A DNA stretch of 64,000 bases from NCBI GenBank assembly GCA_036785705.1, contig JAWUZG010000029.1, positions 17,646,001-17,710,000 of the forward strand. The letters run 5' to 3'. Below, piece by piece: positions 13,201 to 23,914 of this stretch. The notes under the pieces are model-generated. The model was not told the DNA's origin, ran no database searches, and saw nothing but the letters and a program-made list of their open reading frames with translations. The stretch is from Acanthornis magna (Eukaryota > Chordata > Aves > Passeriformes > Acanthizidae). A program made the position numbers and the translations under genes. Position 1 is the first letter of the stretch, and each line of letters opens with the position of its first letter.

Positions 13201-13989
13201 AATTGAGGGAGGAATCCTTCCCATCCACTGTAGCAATTAGAGAAAAAATACAAACATCTTAAAATATTGCTGGCAACAAACTTAAATAAACACATATGAA
13301 CATAAATATCTTAAAACTTATCAAGATAAAAATGTGTAAACACTTGATGCAATGAAAAACTGCAACTCCTCTGTCCTGTTACCATGAATCCTCTCATAAA
13401 ATACTTTTAGAAGGAGAAAACTTGGTCCCACTTGGATGTACTTCAAAAGGAGGAACAATCCACCTAGTATTCTTTTGTGTTATTTGCCACAGAAAGTTTC
13501 ATTAAACCTTTAATCAAACTAACAAGAACTGTCTGTGAAAAGAAACTTAGAAGACATCAAAAATGCAACCATCATTAATAAAACTTATATTAGTAAAACT
13601 TACTTAAATTGTCTAGTACTTTAACAATACTGATGAGAATTCTCAGCACCATGTAGGCAAACTTGAGTTGTAGTAGCCAGCCATCCTTTTGAGATTTTTC
13701 ACTTTTAGATAAAGTGGTTTTTGATGGATCTACATATTCTGTTATATCCTATTTTGCACGTTTGCACTCAAGTCCATAAGACAACTATTAAATTAGTATT
13801 TTTAATATGAGAGTGATGTTAGAGTGGTCTTTTAGGAAAAAGAACACCTCTTTCTTTTCTTTCTTGCTCACTTACCCCTCTGGTATTTGAAGCCATACTT
13901 GCAATTACTATTGGTATTAGGTACAAAGTCCTGCTAGGATGATTGTAATCCAGGATCAAACAACTGTGCTGCCATACTGGGGACACTGT
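10201..13989 (-). mobile_element. Probable ERV remnant, not resolved
   Basis: This stretch lies downstream (minus strand) of an integrase-end remnant at 13990-14420 and may hold its decayed env region and 3' LTR. The best LTR-like part is 11100-11526: on the minus strand it starts TGTTGCAGTGGCTG and contains two CCATTGGTT-type boxes and a TATATCC. I found no matching terminal duplication and no recognisable env motif. Open frames at 11697-12053 and 12776-13159 show nothing identifiable. Confidence 0.3.
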
Positions 13990-14420
13990 TCTGAAAGTAC
14001 AAAAAGATAAACCATTTCATGTATTTCATTTTAGAACTTTGTGTTTTGTTGCAGTTTTGTCTGCAATGGAGTTATTGGCTACTATATTGTCCAATATAGT
14101 TCCTCTGTGTCTGGAGCTGACTTTATTTGTGCAATTTAGGAGTCTCCAGTTGCAGATTTCACAGTCATGTGGGTAGTCAAAAGTCCTTTCCACTTCTGCT
14201 TAAGTGGCTCCTTATTCTACATCCAGATGAGCATCCAGTCTTCTGGCTGGTGAGGATATACTTGAACATTTGGAGTTATTAGTGAGACCAAAACAACAAA
14301 CTTGCACAATGATAAAAACACTTGTCCCCAAAAATTCTCCAGCAGCAGGCAAGGTTCTGCTAGTGGCAGGCAAGGCTCAGTAGTCACTGCTGCCAGAAGG
14401 AGGCAATGTAGGAGCAATTT
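13990..14420 (-). pseudogene. ERV pol remnant: integrase C-terminal end
   Basis: The minus strand decodes with stops to VYPHQPEDWMLIWM, then KWKGLLTTHMTV, then SAPDTEE. The order of a proline-rich 'P.DW.L…W', a 'KWKG…LLTT' strand and a following acidic tail is the signature of the C-terminal domain of gammaretrovirus-like (class I) integrases. It is truncated and contains in-frame stops. Its upstream side is cut by the solo LTR at 14421-15045. Class assignment is moderate. Confidence 0.55.
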
Positions 14421-15045
14421 TGTCCTGGAGTGACAATATGAAGCCACCGTATTTCCTTAACTGCTTGCTTAATACCTAGGGCGACTACGCCTTTAAGATG
14501 AGCCCGGGGGGGCGGGGCCGGGGCCAGTGGCAGTTCAACAGACCAGCACGTGCAGGAGCTGGTAATAACGGCTGTGTCCAAGGGCTGGAGAGAGCCTGGG
14601 GAGAAGACATTGCAGCGCTGCTCTTCTGCCCTGCTCTCCCCCGAGTGCTTCTAAAAAAAAAAAGGTTCTGCTCGTTTGGTTTTTTCTCCTCCCCGATCTC
14701 GCTATCCCCCTCCCCTCCTCTCCAACCTCGGGGAGCCTATGGAGTGGCCCCAGCAGGCTTGCGGGGTGGCTCCAGTGCCATCTTGGGGAAACCTGCAGCC
14801 CCTAGCAAGCACACTTTTCCTTCTCCCCTCTTTGTTTTTTTTCCTTTCCTGGTTATTCTTTGTGTTAACCAGTGGTTTGGTTTGTTGTGTTAATAAATAG
14901 TTCAGTTTTTTCTTGTCACTTTCACTTGCTGCCATTAATTTGTTCATTGCACAGGGAAGAGGGGATACTCCTCCTTCCTCTAGGGAGGAGGTGCCCTATC
15001 CCAGAGTGCCTCCTCCTGAAAACCTTTGTCTCTAAAACCGGGACA
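14421..15045 (+). mobile_element. Solo LTR (625 bp), same family as 22565-23218
   Basis: The element runs from TGTCCTGGAGTGAC to CCGGGACA and is flanked by AATTT (14416-14420) and AGTTT (15046-15050), a 5-bp duplication with one change. It shares its start (CTGCTTGCTTAAT, GCCTTTAAGAT) and its 3' part (GTGTTAATAAATAGTTCAG with the poly(A) signal, then AGAGGGGA and the CCAGAGTGC…CCTCCTGA block) with the LTR at 22565. Both are on the plus strand. The G-rich segment near 14503-14525 is distinctive. Open frames across it (14498-14893, 14872-15381) are not genes. Confidence 0.85.
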
Positions 15046-17736
15046 AGTTTGCAAAGCTTCATTGCAAATACAGGGAAACTGAATTGCCTTTTATTTCCAG
15101 TGTGCTTTTCAGGATATTTGAATTCATCACCCTTTCCAAGCTCATTGTTTGGAGGTGGTGCTGAGAATTTGTTTTCTCAGTCTCGATTCTTTAATTTTGC
15201 AATAAGTAACAATAACATGGGAGAAGGCCAATGGGGCATCGGCTGTTTCTCATTCATTGGTTGGAAGCCCTCTGCCTCCTACACTCACCCAATAATTTTA
15301 GCACATTTTGGAGTGGGGGGATGGATGAGTTCTCCCCCCTCCAATGGGTCCAAACTCTTCACGCAACAGGTTGCTTCCTGAGAAAAAAACAGGGCACTTT
15401 ATCATGTGCTTCCTCCTCTGAAAGCTTTATTTAATTCTCCCCCATTAATGAAATTTTCAAAACATTCTCCTTTTCATTTTCTTTGGGTCGATTGTTAACT
15501 TACCCTTGCAACGTAACCAATTCTGTTGCAGAGTGTTATATCATCATCATTGGCTCCTGCCTCTTCGAAAGCAAACTATCTTTACAAGGGAGCAAGGCAT
15601 GGGGTGAGGGGCAGAGGGTGTTGGTTGTGCTGAGTCAAACCCCTCCTCCAGCGAGCGGAGAGAGGTGACGTCACTCTCAGAGAGTCCTGTCTCTCTCTCT
15701 GCCTCCTCATTTTTTGTAGGTGGGCAGAGTTTATGGGGAAGGGAGGGGTTTGGCTTTGCTACATCAAACTCCTTCTAAGGGCTGAGGGGGATGACATGAT
15801 GTTCGGGGAAGCCCAGCTCCTCCCCCAAGCTGGAAAACTTGGATTCATCCTCCACACCTTCCCTAGTAGTATTAAATAAATAAAAAAATAGACGGTCCGG
15901 CTCTGAACAAGCTTGTTTAACTGTTTTTTTCAAGTTTTGGGCTAGTTCTTTTTTGACATTTAATTCTCACTCTGCCCTAAGCAAGCTATTGCTTCAGGTT
16001 CCATGGCAATTTGCAACTCAATCAGCTTTTTCTGTTTGCACTCTAAAGCATCTTTATCTCTGAGTTCAGCCTCCACCTATGTGGATATCAGGCCTTTTCC
16101 CATATGGAGGGTTTTTTCCCTTCTTTTGCCAAAGTTCTGGTCTTCTCTGCAACTAATTGTGGATTTTGCCAATTCTTCTCAGCCTACATCCCTCTCGCTG
16201 GGTCAGGACAAGCTTTATAAGCTTCCAACAGTGCTACAACTGGATGGCAGAACAGATCAGGCTTTGCCTGGGGTTCCATGACTTTTCTGTCAATGAATGG
16301 TGTTTTCAACTGAAAATGTCCTTCTGCTTTATTCTGTGAAGAGGAGTTACCTCCAAAAAAACTACCTCTTCAACTCAAGAATACCCTGTGCAAATATGCC
16401 AGGGTGAATTCCATCTATGGTTTGTGTGGGGTAATATAAACGAAGGTTCCTGAAAATCTAATCCTGTTGTCAGAGTGGGTGTGTTGTCAGAACCAGGAGA
16501 GGTGGCAAGGTGTCTGAACATGCTTTCCATGTAGAAGTGATGTCAGCAACACTGAGAGGAAGGACAGACCTTATGCAGCCCTCTAAGGATCACTTCTAGC
16601 CTCCAGAAACCAGTTTGTTCCTGGTGTTTTGAAAAAGCTGTATAGAATATTGGTTAGGTTTGTACTGTCATCTGTCTTTCAGATCAGTGGATAGGTGGAA
16701 GTATCTGATAACCCTCAGATTCTGGAGGACACCTGGGTAAAATATGTTAGGGCTTCTTAACAGTAGCCCACCAGCTAAATTGTTGTCATAAGAATTACAG
16801 TGCACAAAGTGAAGGAAAAGTTGCAGGTCAAATGATTTGTCATAGGTAATTAACTATTTTCCTTAAACATGTTCATTATACATGGTGGTAAGATTCTAGG
16901 TTAAGTCAATCAACAATGTAGTTAGGCTGTTGAATTTTCACTAGGTGTCATTATACTGCAAATTGTTACTAATTTTACTTACATCTGCTGTGTCTGGTAA
17001 GTAGAACACTGCTCTCTCCCATTTTTTAATCCCTTAAGTGCACTTTCCCAAATATATGGCTTTTCACTCCCACCCTTCCCCTCAGGATTGTAGATTACTT
17101 TGCACCTCTGAAACAATTGGGTTTGTTAAGCATGTGATGCCTTCTTAGCAACTGAAGGGAATTCTTTTTTGGCCTGGAAAAAAACTCTCAGATTTGAAAT
17201 CAAACATTTTCCTTTTAGATTGATCATAGTACATTTATCACTGTGTTGTTAAATCAAAATGCTGCCTACTCCATTTTTACTGGTGTATCAACCTACACTA
17301 TATATTTTTAAGGCAGCTAAATGTCATCCAGACACTTTGCAGTGTATACAGATTGATCCACAGGCATGAACAATGGATGAATACTATGAACTATAAATTT
17401 CCAAACTATGCAAACTTCCTTAAGTCTAGACTTAAATGTATAGTGACGTTTCAATTTCTCATTGTAATTCAGAAGAAAAAGAGTTTGAGAGACTATTATG
17501 CTTCCTTTGTAAGGATGATGGGGCAATATTTAAATTTGTAAGACAGAGCAACACTACAAAGTTAAAAGAACAAATATTCATCAATACAAACTTTTGTTTT
17601 CTTGACAGTCTGTTTTCTGGAAATGAGAAGGGGAAGTGAACAACACACAAACCCTAAAAAATATGCAGAAAAGATTACCCACAACTTTCACAGCTGTATC
17701 AGAATTTTCTTGTCTTAATGCTCTCCCCCCCCCACC
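15046..17736. other. Unresolved; possibly part of the ERV cut by the 14421 LTR
   Basis: Sequence from 15046 to about 16400 is GC-richer than its surroundings and contains a purine/pyrimidine-biased region at 15590-15850 with CTCTCTCT runs. It may be gag or leader of the same decayed minus-strand ERV as 13990-14420, but no motif proves it. From 16400 to 17736 it is AT-rich with nothing recognised. Confidence 0.3.
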
Positions 17737-17832
17737 CATATAATATAATATAATATAATATAATATAATATAATATAATATAATATAATATAATATAATA
17801 TAATATAATATAATATAATATAATATAATATA
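17737..17832. repeat. Pentanucleotide microsatellite (TAATA)n
   Basis: About 19 uninterrupted copies of a 5-base AT-only unit (ATATAATATA… register) follow a run of nine or ten C at about 17724-17733. The open frame spanning 17581-17868 on the minus strand is a low-complexity artefact of the repeat. Confidence 0.97.
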
Positions 17833-18033
17833 CCCCTCAGCAGTGGTATATTTCTCCTTCCTTTTCAACCTGATATTTCCTCAGTTCTGTGCATTTGCAC
17901 TATCCTGCTCTTCCTATGTGTCTAATATACATATGTTTGCCAAGTGCCAAAAGTGGAAGACAATGACTGAAAATACCTTATGGCAAAAATATTTCATGAC
18001 TATGGGCTACAGATTCAGATAAATGACTGTGAT

Positions 18034-18643
18034 GAAATACTGAGTCCAGGTAGTTGCTCATGCCCACCTTTGTATTTGCCCTCTCTGTACACTAGTGTCA
18101 GGACTTTTGGCGTATAATCCAAGTACGGTTTTGTTTAGGCACTGCTGGCTTGAGTCAAACAGCCAGTCCCCAGGCTATGTTTTATGTCTCTCCTTAGGCA
18201 TAAGAACACTCAGCCTTTGGGAAAAATGTTTGATCCTGCCTTGAGGCCTTTTGGTCTCTTGGCAGAATGTACTGGGACACTAAAACAGTGACAACACTAT
18301 GAAGCTCCCACAGAATGGTCCTGACTATTCAGGACACCTGGCCAACAATGGCCAAAGGGATATTTCATACCATAGAGTTTCATGCCCAGTATATAACCTG
18401 GAAGGGGATGGCCAGGAGCTGCTGATCACTGCTTGGTGATAGGCTGCTTCTCTCAGGTGTTGCTTTCTCCTTTTCATTATTGTTGCTGTTGTTGATACTT
18501 TTGTTATATTTTGTTTTGTTTCAAGTATTAAACTGTTCTTATCCCAATTCATGAAGTTTCCCTTTTTTTCCTTCTTTGGGTCTTGTCCCCACCAGTTGCA
18601 GGGTTTTGAGAGAGTGGCTGTCAGCTTGGTTTAAACCACAACA
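18034..18643 (+). mobile_element. Solo LTR of class III (ERVL-like) type, about 610 bp
   Basis: The 3' part has GTATATAACCTGG as a TATA box, then ATTAAACTGTTCTTATC as a poly(A) signal region, and ends TTTAAACCACAACA, which I recognise as the layout of avian ERVL LTRs. The right edge at 18643 is firm. GTGAT follows it (18644-18648) and also occurs at 18029-18033, which suggests a start at GAAATACTGAG, or TGAAATAC if the T is shared. The left boundary is therefore approximate. Confidence 0.65.
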
Positions 18644-18799
18644 GTGATTTATTCTTAAAATTAACTTCTTGGGATGCTTGCAAAGCCTATTTGAGTTCAT
18701 CTCTATATAGGACACATACTGAGCATGGCTTGGAAATTTACTTTGACCTGAATATAGTTTAACCATCAGTGCTACCGTGGCCAGACCGTGGTTTTGGAG

Positions 18800-19480
18800 T
18801 AAGTCAGATTCCTGTGCATATTAGTAAACATACAGGTTTGAAAGGCTAGTACTGGTTAGCCACGGTACACCTGGATCTGTGGTGGCCCTTGCTAGATGGT
18901 GATCCCAATGTTTGAAGATCACACCACCCCTTGCTTTCAATGTGTTTTTCAACAATCCATTGTACCATTCAATTTTCCCAGAGGCTGATTTGTGATAGGG
19001 AATATGATATGCCCACTCCATACCATGCTCTCTGGCCTGGGCAAAAAAGGTGATTTTTAAAATGAGTCCTGTTGTCTGACTCAATTCTTTCTGGGGTGCC
19101 ATGTTGCCACAGGACTCAAGGCTCATGGTGGTGGTCTGGGCAGTGGTGTGAGGCACAGGGTATGTCTCCAGCCATCCAGTGGTTGCTTCCACCACTGTAA
19201 GCACAATGACCTTGTAGCACCTTCCTTGGTGGGTTTGCAGGAGTGTGATGCAAACCACCTACTAGGCCTCCCCATATTTATATTTCAACCATTGTCTCTC
19301 ATACCACAGAGGCTTTACCAGCTTGGCCTACTTGATTGCAGTGTGCGTTTCCAGTTGTGGATATGCTGGGAGATAGTGTCCGTGACTAAGTTCACCCCTC
19401 AGTGATGAACCACTCTCTCCCCTCTTGCATCCCTGAGCGACCACGGTTTCCCATTCAAGCTTGCTGCATGATCAGTGTGG
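18800..19480 (-). pseudogene. Class III-like ERV pol remnant: integrase
   Basis: The minus strand holds a partly open frame (18821-19258) with the integrase core: VLTVVEATTGWLETYP, then YHIPYHKSASGKIEWYNGLLK around the catalytic glutamate. The piece upstream (to about 19400) corresponds in sequence to 62880-63120 at the other end of the window. The C-terminal domain is missing beyond about 18800, next to the solo LTR at 18034-18643. Stops are present. It belongs with the reverse-transcriptase, protease and gag pieces at 19490-23640. Confidence 0.8.
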
Positions 19481-21023
19481 TCCCCTTTCTTCATGTAGCA
19501 TCCAGGGCATAATGTGTGGAAGGGACTTTCCCTTTGAACATCCAGCCCAGAACTGGCTATCGGGGTGCCAGAAAAAACTGTGCTTTGCTGCCAATCACAT
19601 CTGAAGCATCTTGAACCCCTTCATAAACTGGCAGGATCTCTTTTTCATTAGGTGGGTAGCAGGACTCTGATCCTTTGTATTCTTGATTCCAGAACCCCAG
19701 GGGGGATCCTCAAGTCTCCCTGGGTAATTTTTGCTAGAGACTCCTGGAAGGACAATTCTACCGGGATGAACTGTAGAGAACATTTTTCACATCTTGTCTT
19801 GTCCTGACAGGCCCAAGGGTTACCACATGAACAATCACCTGTTTAATGTGTTTAAAAGGTTGTCGTTATTAAGAATCCCATTTGAAACCACTCTTCTTTC
19901 CAGTCACTTGATAGACAGGGCTTATGATCTGACTGTTATCTGGAATATGCATTCTCCAAAAAGCCACAGCACAGAGGAAAGCTTGTCTTTACTTTTAGCT
20001 GCTTGGTGACAGCACGCTTGGAGATATAGATGCAATTTTGTTGACCACATCCATTGGAATCTGACAATACCCATCTTGGCATTTTACCCCTAAAAACTGA
20101 TATTCCTGGGCAAGTCCCTTGACTTGACATTGCTTAATGGCAAAACCAGCCTTCAGGAGGATGTGAGTTATCTTCTCCCCTTTCTCAAAAACTTCCACTG
20201 CTATGTTGCCCCACATGATGATGTTATCAAAGTACTGCAATGTTCTGGAGCCTCACCCTTTTCCAGTGCAGTGTGAATCAGTCCATGGCAAATAGTGGGG
20301 CTGTGTTTCCACCCTTTGGACACCTGAATCCAGGTGTACTCGACATCCCTCCAGAATAAAGCAAACTGTTGCCTGCACTCTCTTGCTAAAGGAATGGAGA
20401 AAAATGCATTAGCAAAATATCAGCGGTGGCACCACTTTGCTGCCTTGGACTCCAGCTCGTACTGAGGTTCCAGTATATCCATCACAGCAGCACTCAGTCA
20501 TGGTGTGACTTCATTCAGGCTACTGTCAGCCTCCCCTCCCTATTGGACTTACTGGCCATTAGAGGATAAGGGAGTCTTGCTGACAACTCCCTGGCTCCCC
20601 AGTTCATGAATCATCTCAGGGATGAGGGTCACAGATGCCTGGTTTATGCAGTACTGTTGATGGTGCACTGTTGTGGTTACAATCAGTACCTGTTGTTCTT
20701 CAACCCTATGCAGTCCCACAGCAGAAGGGTCCTCTGAGAGAACAGACAAAGTATTCAGCTGTCTAATTTCCTCTGCCTCCACAGCAGGTCTCCCAAAAAC
20801 CCAATGGTACCCTCTTGGGTCCTTGAAATACCCTCTTGTGGTAGTTTTGCCTGGCCCAGTTTTTGCCAGTAGATAGGGTGGGGTACAAAGATGGCTCCTG
20901 CATGTCCTGAGTAAAGATTCTGGAAATTTCTCCACCATGTCCTGCAGAGCCAATCTCTGATGGCTCTGAAGATGACGAACATGCTGCTGGCCAAACCTGG
21001 GCCAATTAGAGATGTTAGTTACG
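19481..21023 (-). pseudogene. Class III-like ERV pol remnant: reverse transcriptase
   Basis: On the minus strand, 20549-20953 decodes to the start of reverse transcriptase (HELGSQGVVSKTPLSS) preceded by a pro-pol linker. 19995-20240 decodes to the palm (YFDNIIMWGN), in which the second Asp of the YxDD motif reads Asn. 19490-19783 corresponds to 63840-64000 of the right-hand copy, between reverse transcriptase and RNase H. The RNase H segment present at 63150-63840 in that copy is absent here: only about 90 bp separate the flanking blocks, so about 600 bp were lost. Multiple stops and frameshifts make it non-coding. Confidence 0.8.
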
Positions 21024-21028
21024 CCTCT

Positions 21029-22232
21029 GTGAAAACATATTTAAGAAGAAATCAAAACAAAGTGGGCATGCACTTCTTTGTAGCCAGGGAAGGAGGAGGA
21101 GGAGGTAAAAATATGTGAGGGAGAGCAACATGGAGGCACCAAGGTCAGTGGAGAAGGTGGGGGAGGAGATGCTCCAGGCGCCGGAGCTGAAAACCCTCTG
21201 CCAGCCGTGGTGAAGACCATGGGGAAGCAGGTGGTCCCCCTGCAACCCATGGACTCCAGGGGATGCAGAGATCCCCCCACAGCCCGTGGGGAGGTGCCCA
21301 CGCCAGAGGAGCAGGTGGAGGCCTGCAGGAAGCTGTGATCCAGTGGGAGTCCCAGAGACTGAGAGTTGCAAAGGCCTTGCAGGAGAGAGAAAGGCCTTGC
21401 TCCCGGGATGGAAACAGCCTGGTCTCGGCTTGGAATTCTGCAGCCTGGAGAGAATCTCGGACAGCAGCAATCGGGCGGGGCTGCTCGTGAGATTGGACCC
21501 ACGGCAAAGAAGTTCGCAGAGGACTGTCTCTCGTGGGAGGGACCCCATGGCTAAGTAGAGGATTCTTCTCCCTGATAGACTGACCCTGACCAAAGGAAAC
21601 CCCCATACCCTGCCCCCACCCCGGAGCTGTTGGTTAGACGGAAGGAGGGAGGGGGTGAGCTGAGAAATAGCCTTAATAGGGAGAGGGGTGAGCAGAAAAA
21701 CAGCGTTTGTAGCAGAAGAATTGTAGCGTTAGACTGACTAAGAAAAGCCACATATCTTGCCCCAGCCCAGATCTGCTGGTTGAATGGAAGGAAGGGGCAA
21801 ATAGAGAAACAGTGTCTGTAGTAGAAGAATTGTGATAGACTGACTTAAGGAAAAAAAAAATCCCCACACCCTGCCCCTGCCTGGGAGTTGTTGGTTAGTT
21901 GGAAAGTGGGGGGGGGGGGTGAGCTGAGAAGCGGTGCCTTAAGAGGGAAGGGGGGTGACTGAAGAAACGGTGTCTTGAGAGCTTATTTTTACCTCTGATT
22001 TATCCTCCGACTCTGTTAGATTAATAAATCATTTTTTTTCTTGCAACTTTAAGTTTTCCTGCCTGCTTTTGCCCTGAATCTCGTGCGTCCCCTTATCAGT
22101 GGTCTTATCTCAACTCATAAGTCCAGTGTTTTGTGTCAATTTTCCCTCTCCTCTGCATAGCTGCAGCAGGAGAGAGCATAGAGAGCAAACGTCGTAGGTG
22201 CCTGGCATTTAGCCAAGGTCAAACCCACGACA
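21029..22232 (+). mobile_element. Solo LTR (about 1.2 kb) with internal tandem repeats, TSD CCTCT
   Basis: The element begins GTGAAAACATATTTAAG and ends AAACCCACGACA. It is flanked by CCTCT at 21024-21028 and 22233-22237. It interrupts the pro-pol junction of the minus-strand ERV. The middle (about 21580-21975) contains three tandem units of 105-150 bp, each with AGACTGAC…, ACCCTGCCCC or TTGCCCCAGCC, a TGTTGGTTAG-like block and GAGAAAC/GCGGTG. A poly(A) signal lies in GATTAATAAATC near 22018. Long minus-strand frames here (21015-21606) result from GC-rich composition. Confidence 0.85.
21580..21975 (+). repeat. Three tandem imperfect repeats within the LTR
   Basis: Units start near 21580, 21731 and 21836. 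Each has the order: AGACTGAC, an A-rich stretch, a CCCC-containing ACCCTGCCCC or CTTGCCCCAGCCC block, then a pyrimidine-poor GGTTRG…GGAAGG segment and GAGAAAC or GAGAAGC with a GGTG/AGTG core. Unit lengths differ (about 150, 105 and 140 bp). Confidence 0.7.
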
Positions 22233-22237
22233 CCTCT

Positions 22238-22564
22238 CCTGAGTTAATCTATGCCAAGGATACACAGGGCCTCCCGGCCAATCAGAATGGAGTGGGTTTT
22301 GCCATTCATTCCCGGTCAGACTCACTTCAGCTCTAACCCCAGAAACAGAGATAGATTCTGCCCTACAAATCTTGATGGCATCAGGGTACATTGTGTGCCA
22401 GTGTCAACTAAAGCCTTATACCCCTGAAGGTCTGATGCACCAGGCCATCAGATCCACACAGTCCAATAGATCTGGTTGTCCCTTTCCTCCTGTGGGAGAC
22501 AGGGCCCCTCTAGTTCTAGTCATAATAGTTGTAGTTCATGTCTTGGAAATATGAACTTGAGGTC
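22238..22564 (-). pseudogene. Class III-like ERV protease remnant
   Basis: The minus strand around 22400-22420 decodes to ALVDTGTQCTLMPS, containing the aspartic protease active-site DTG, followed by a flap-like segment and HSILIGREALCILGID near the C-terminus. In-frame stops occur between them. It lies immediately upstream, in element order, of the reverse-transcriptase remnant, separated by the LTR at 21029-22232. Its own upstream side is cut by the LTR at 22565-23218. Confidence 0.75.
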
Positions 22565-23218
22565 TGTCCTGGGGTGACATTAGGAAGCTACATTATTCCT
22601 CACCTGCCTGCTTAATGCCCACAGCTACTGTGCCTTTAAGATAAACCCAGTGGGGGAGGGCACTGCTCTCTAAGCTGCTTTTCCCTGCTAGCTTAGGAAA
22701 AAGGTTTTGTTTGTTTCTTCTTTTCCTCCCCCTGGCCTCCCTATCTTCCTTCCCTCCTCTCCAGCCCGGGGAGCCTGCGGGGTGGCCCCGGTGCAGTCTG
22801 AACTCTAAGGCCACGCCAGTGAGTGAAGGGGCGGAGCTACTGGGTTACACCAGCTTCACCTGCTTCGAGGAGGAGGACCGGTGTTCAAGAGTCAGTGAGG
22901 TTTCTTTCTTCCATCTGCCCTCCTCTAGACTGCTGAGTGGACTCCCCTTCCCCGAGACTGGGGGGACCTGTTGTTGGCTCCTTGTGGGTGCCCTTTTCCC
23001 ATTTTTTTCCCCTCTTTGTTTCTTCCCAGTTTCATTTTGTGTTAATAAATAGTTCCGTTTTTCCTGTGTTAATAAATAGTTCAGGTTTTTTTTCACTTTC
23101 ACTTGCTGTGGTTAAATAGTTTCATTGGCAGAGGGAAGAGGGGAAGCCCTTTTCCCTGGAGAGGAGGCACTCATCCCAGAGTGCTTCCTCCTGACATTTT
23201 ATCTCCAAAACCGAGACA
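22565..23218 (+). mobile_element. Solo LTR (654 bp), perfect TSD AGGTC
   Basis: It runs from TGTCCTGGGGTGACATTAGG to CCGAGACA with AGGTC on both sides (22560-22564 and 23219-23223). It is related along its length to the LTR at 14421-15045. The 3' half has two copies of a GTTAATAAATAGTTC block (23042 and 23070), so the poly(A) signal region is duplicated relative to the other copy. It separates gag from protease of the minus-strand ERV. Confidence 0.92.
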
Positions 23219-23640
23219 AGGTCCCTTCAAGAGGAATGTTATCAAGGGCTGATAACATTCAGCCCTTCCATTGTGTCTGACAACTTGCCCATTGGAAACT
23301 TGAGTGGCATTTATCCTTGAAGAATTTTCTGTGGTGGTTGTCCTTCCTCTCAACTCACACGTCTGTGCTGCTAGGGCAGAGGTGAGTTTTCTATCCCACT
23401 TCCTTATGTCCTCTCTGTGATCATGCAGGTAAAAGCATGGGTTACCTTGTGGTATGTACTGTCTCTTGAGAGCAGGTGGAATGGTACTCTCCAATTAAGT
23501 ACTCCCACACTGACACCCTTCAAACCTTGCTGCTGCTCATTCACTTCTCCACCTTGCCCTCCCTCTGCCCAATGTGGCACACTGGACAGGAGAATTGGAG
23601 GTGCAAAAGGTAAAGGTCATAGGTGAAGATAAGAATAATT
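23219..23640 (-). pseudogene. Class III-like ERV gag C-terminal remnant
   Basis: The minus strand frame 23171-23494 contains CFYLHDHREDIRKWDRKL followed by ELRGRTTTTENSSR. I recognise this as late Gag of the ERVL-like elements found in bird genomes. No zinc knuckle is seen. It is the most upstream preserved piece of the element; the rest of gag and the 5' LTR are not found before 23891. Confidence 0.6.
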
Positions 23641-23914
23641 AACTGGGAACTGCAGTGAGATAAGAAAACAAACTCTAACAGCAACATTAATTACAAAATT
23701 GTACAGAAGGGAGAGAATGATTCACATGTGAAATGCTCAATGCAGAGCCCGATCCAACTGCAGCTCAATCAGAAAAGACCTCTTATCCCCGTGAGAGACT
23801 CCTTTCCCACCTGGCAATGATGTGAGATGATACAGTATAACCTCTAGGTTCTAGCCATGTCCCCTCATGGTTACTGCAAAAATCATTCCTGTCCTGGCTG
23901 GAACCAGGACAAGT

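Noticed and set aside
14872..15381. 169-codon plus-strand frame
   Set aside because: It starts in the 3' part of a solo LTR and runs across its TSD into unrelated sequence, so it cannot be one gene.
17737..17832. CRISPR-like array
   Set aside because: The repeat unit is five bases with no spacers; it is a microsatellite.
21015..21606. Overlapping minus-strand frames of 153-192 codons
   Set aside because: They lie wholly in a GC-rich solo LTR and overlap in several frames, as expected from composition.
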